From Bifidobacterium breve (GTDB taxonomy: Bacteria; Actinomycetota; Actinomycetes; S36-B12), in contig CAMDKJ010000100.1 of NCBI GenBank assembly GCA_945900705.1, positions 1 to 6,371 on the forward strand: DNA of 6,371 bases. Reading direction: 5' to 3'. Every line of letters begins with the position of its first letter. The stretch's first letter is position 1. The position numbers and the translations under genes are program-made. The notes under the pieces are model-generated. The model saw only the letters and a list, made by a program, of their open reading frames with translations. It was not told the DNA's origin and made no database searches. Positions 6,210 through 6,371 of this stretch are shown one piece after another.

Positions 6210-6371
6210 TTGCCGGCAGCTTCATAATTCCATTTACGAAATTGGATCGAGTTCGGACGACCTCACCATTGGCGGTGATTGTGACCCGCAAGCGCACAAG
6301 TTCTTCGAGCAGCACCCGGATCTCGAGGCGGGCCAATGGGGCGCCGAGGCAGTGGTGGGGCCCTTGGGCGC
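6196..6371 (-). CDS. Cytochrome P450, C-terminal 57 residues (rest beyond right edge)
   Basis: Reading the minus strand from the right edge gives an open frame ending at TGA 6198-6196. It begins with QGPHHCLGAPLARLE, which fits the P450 heme-binding signature (G-x-H-x-C-x-G-x-x-LAR-x-E). The axial cysteine is encoded at 6351-6349. The following helix (IRVLLEELV) and the tail with RTRSNFVNGIMKLPATI match the usual end of bacterial P450s, where a substrate-contacting loop precedes a final LPV-like motif. No ORF of this kind is long enough to appear complete in the window; only the end of a protein of about 400 residues is present. It converges on the CoA ligase gene with a 14-base overlap. A role in hydroxylating or demethylating the pathway substrate is plausible from context only. 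Confidence 0.88.
   Translation of the reverse strand, partial: AQGPHHCLGAPLARLEIRVLLEELVRLRVTITANGEVVRTRSNFVNGIMKLPATISI

Overview
The window reads as part of an aerobic aromatic or N-heteroaromatic catabolic locus, probably from an actinobacterium. Supporting this are the moderately GC-rich coding sequence, GTG and ATG starts, two genes whose -10 boxes lie exactly six bases before their ATG (the leaderless arrangement common in Actinobacteria), and the gene content (aryl-CoA ligase, acyl-CoA dehydrogenase-fold enzyme, APC permease, cytochrome P450). The genus cannot be named from the sequence alone. Comparisons with known proteins were made from memory and without a database search.

Layout. 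From the left edge to 1558 lie two minus-strand genes, an alpha/beta hydrolase (749-1558) and a downstream NicX-like extradiol-type ring-cleavage dioxygenase. They overlap by four bases (ATGA), and the dioxygenase runs off the left edge. A compact divergent promoter region (1559-1633) follows. Its two outward -35 boxes are embedded in the inverted repeat GTCAAC-N3-GTTGAC. To the right, on the plus strand, come an acyl-CoA dehydrogenase-fold flavoprotein (1634-2878), a 12-helix APC permease (2990-4531), a perfect 15-bp GC-rich hairpin (4544-4582), and an aryl-CoA ligase of the 2-aminobenzoate/benzoate-CoA ligase type (4611-6209). A convergent cytochrome P450, visible only as its last 57 codons with the heme-cysteine motif, enters from the right edge on the minus strand. 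It overlaps the end of the ligase gene by 14 bases.

How the genes may work together (inference). The permease would import an amino- or N-containing aromatic substrate. The ligase would activate a carboxylate form as its CoA thioester. The P450 and the acyl-CoA dehydrogenase-fold protein would oxidise it. The NicX-like dioxygenase and the hydrolase would open a dihydroxypyridine-like ring and hydrolyse the product, as NicX and NicD do in the maleamate branch of nicotinate degradation. Two details argue against simply copying a known pathway. The flavoprotein seems to lack a catalytic glutamate at both usual acyl-CoA dehydrogenase positions. The hydrolase has a canonical Ser-Asp-His triad rather than the arrangement I recall for NicD. 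No RNA genes, insertion sequences, CRISPR arrays or phage elements were seen.
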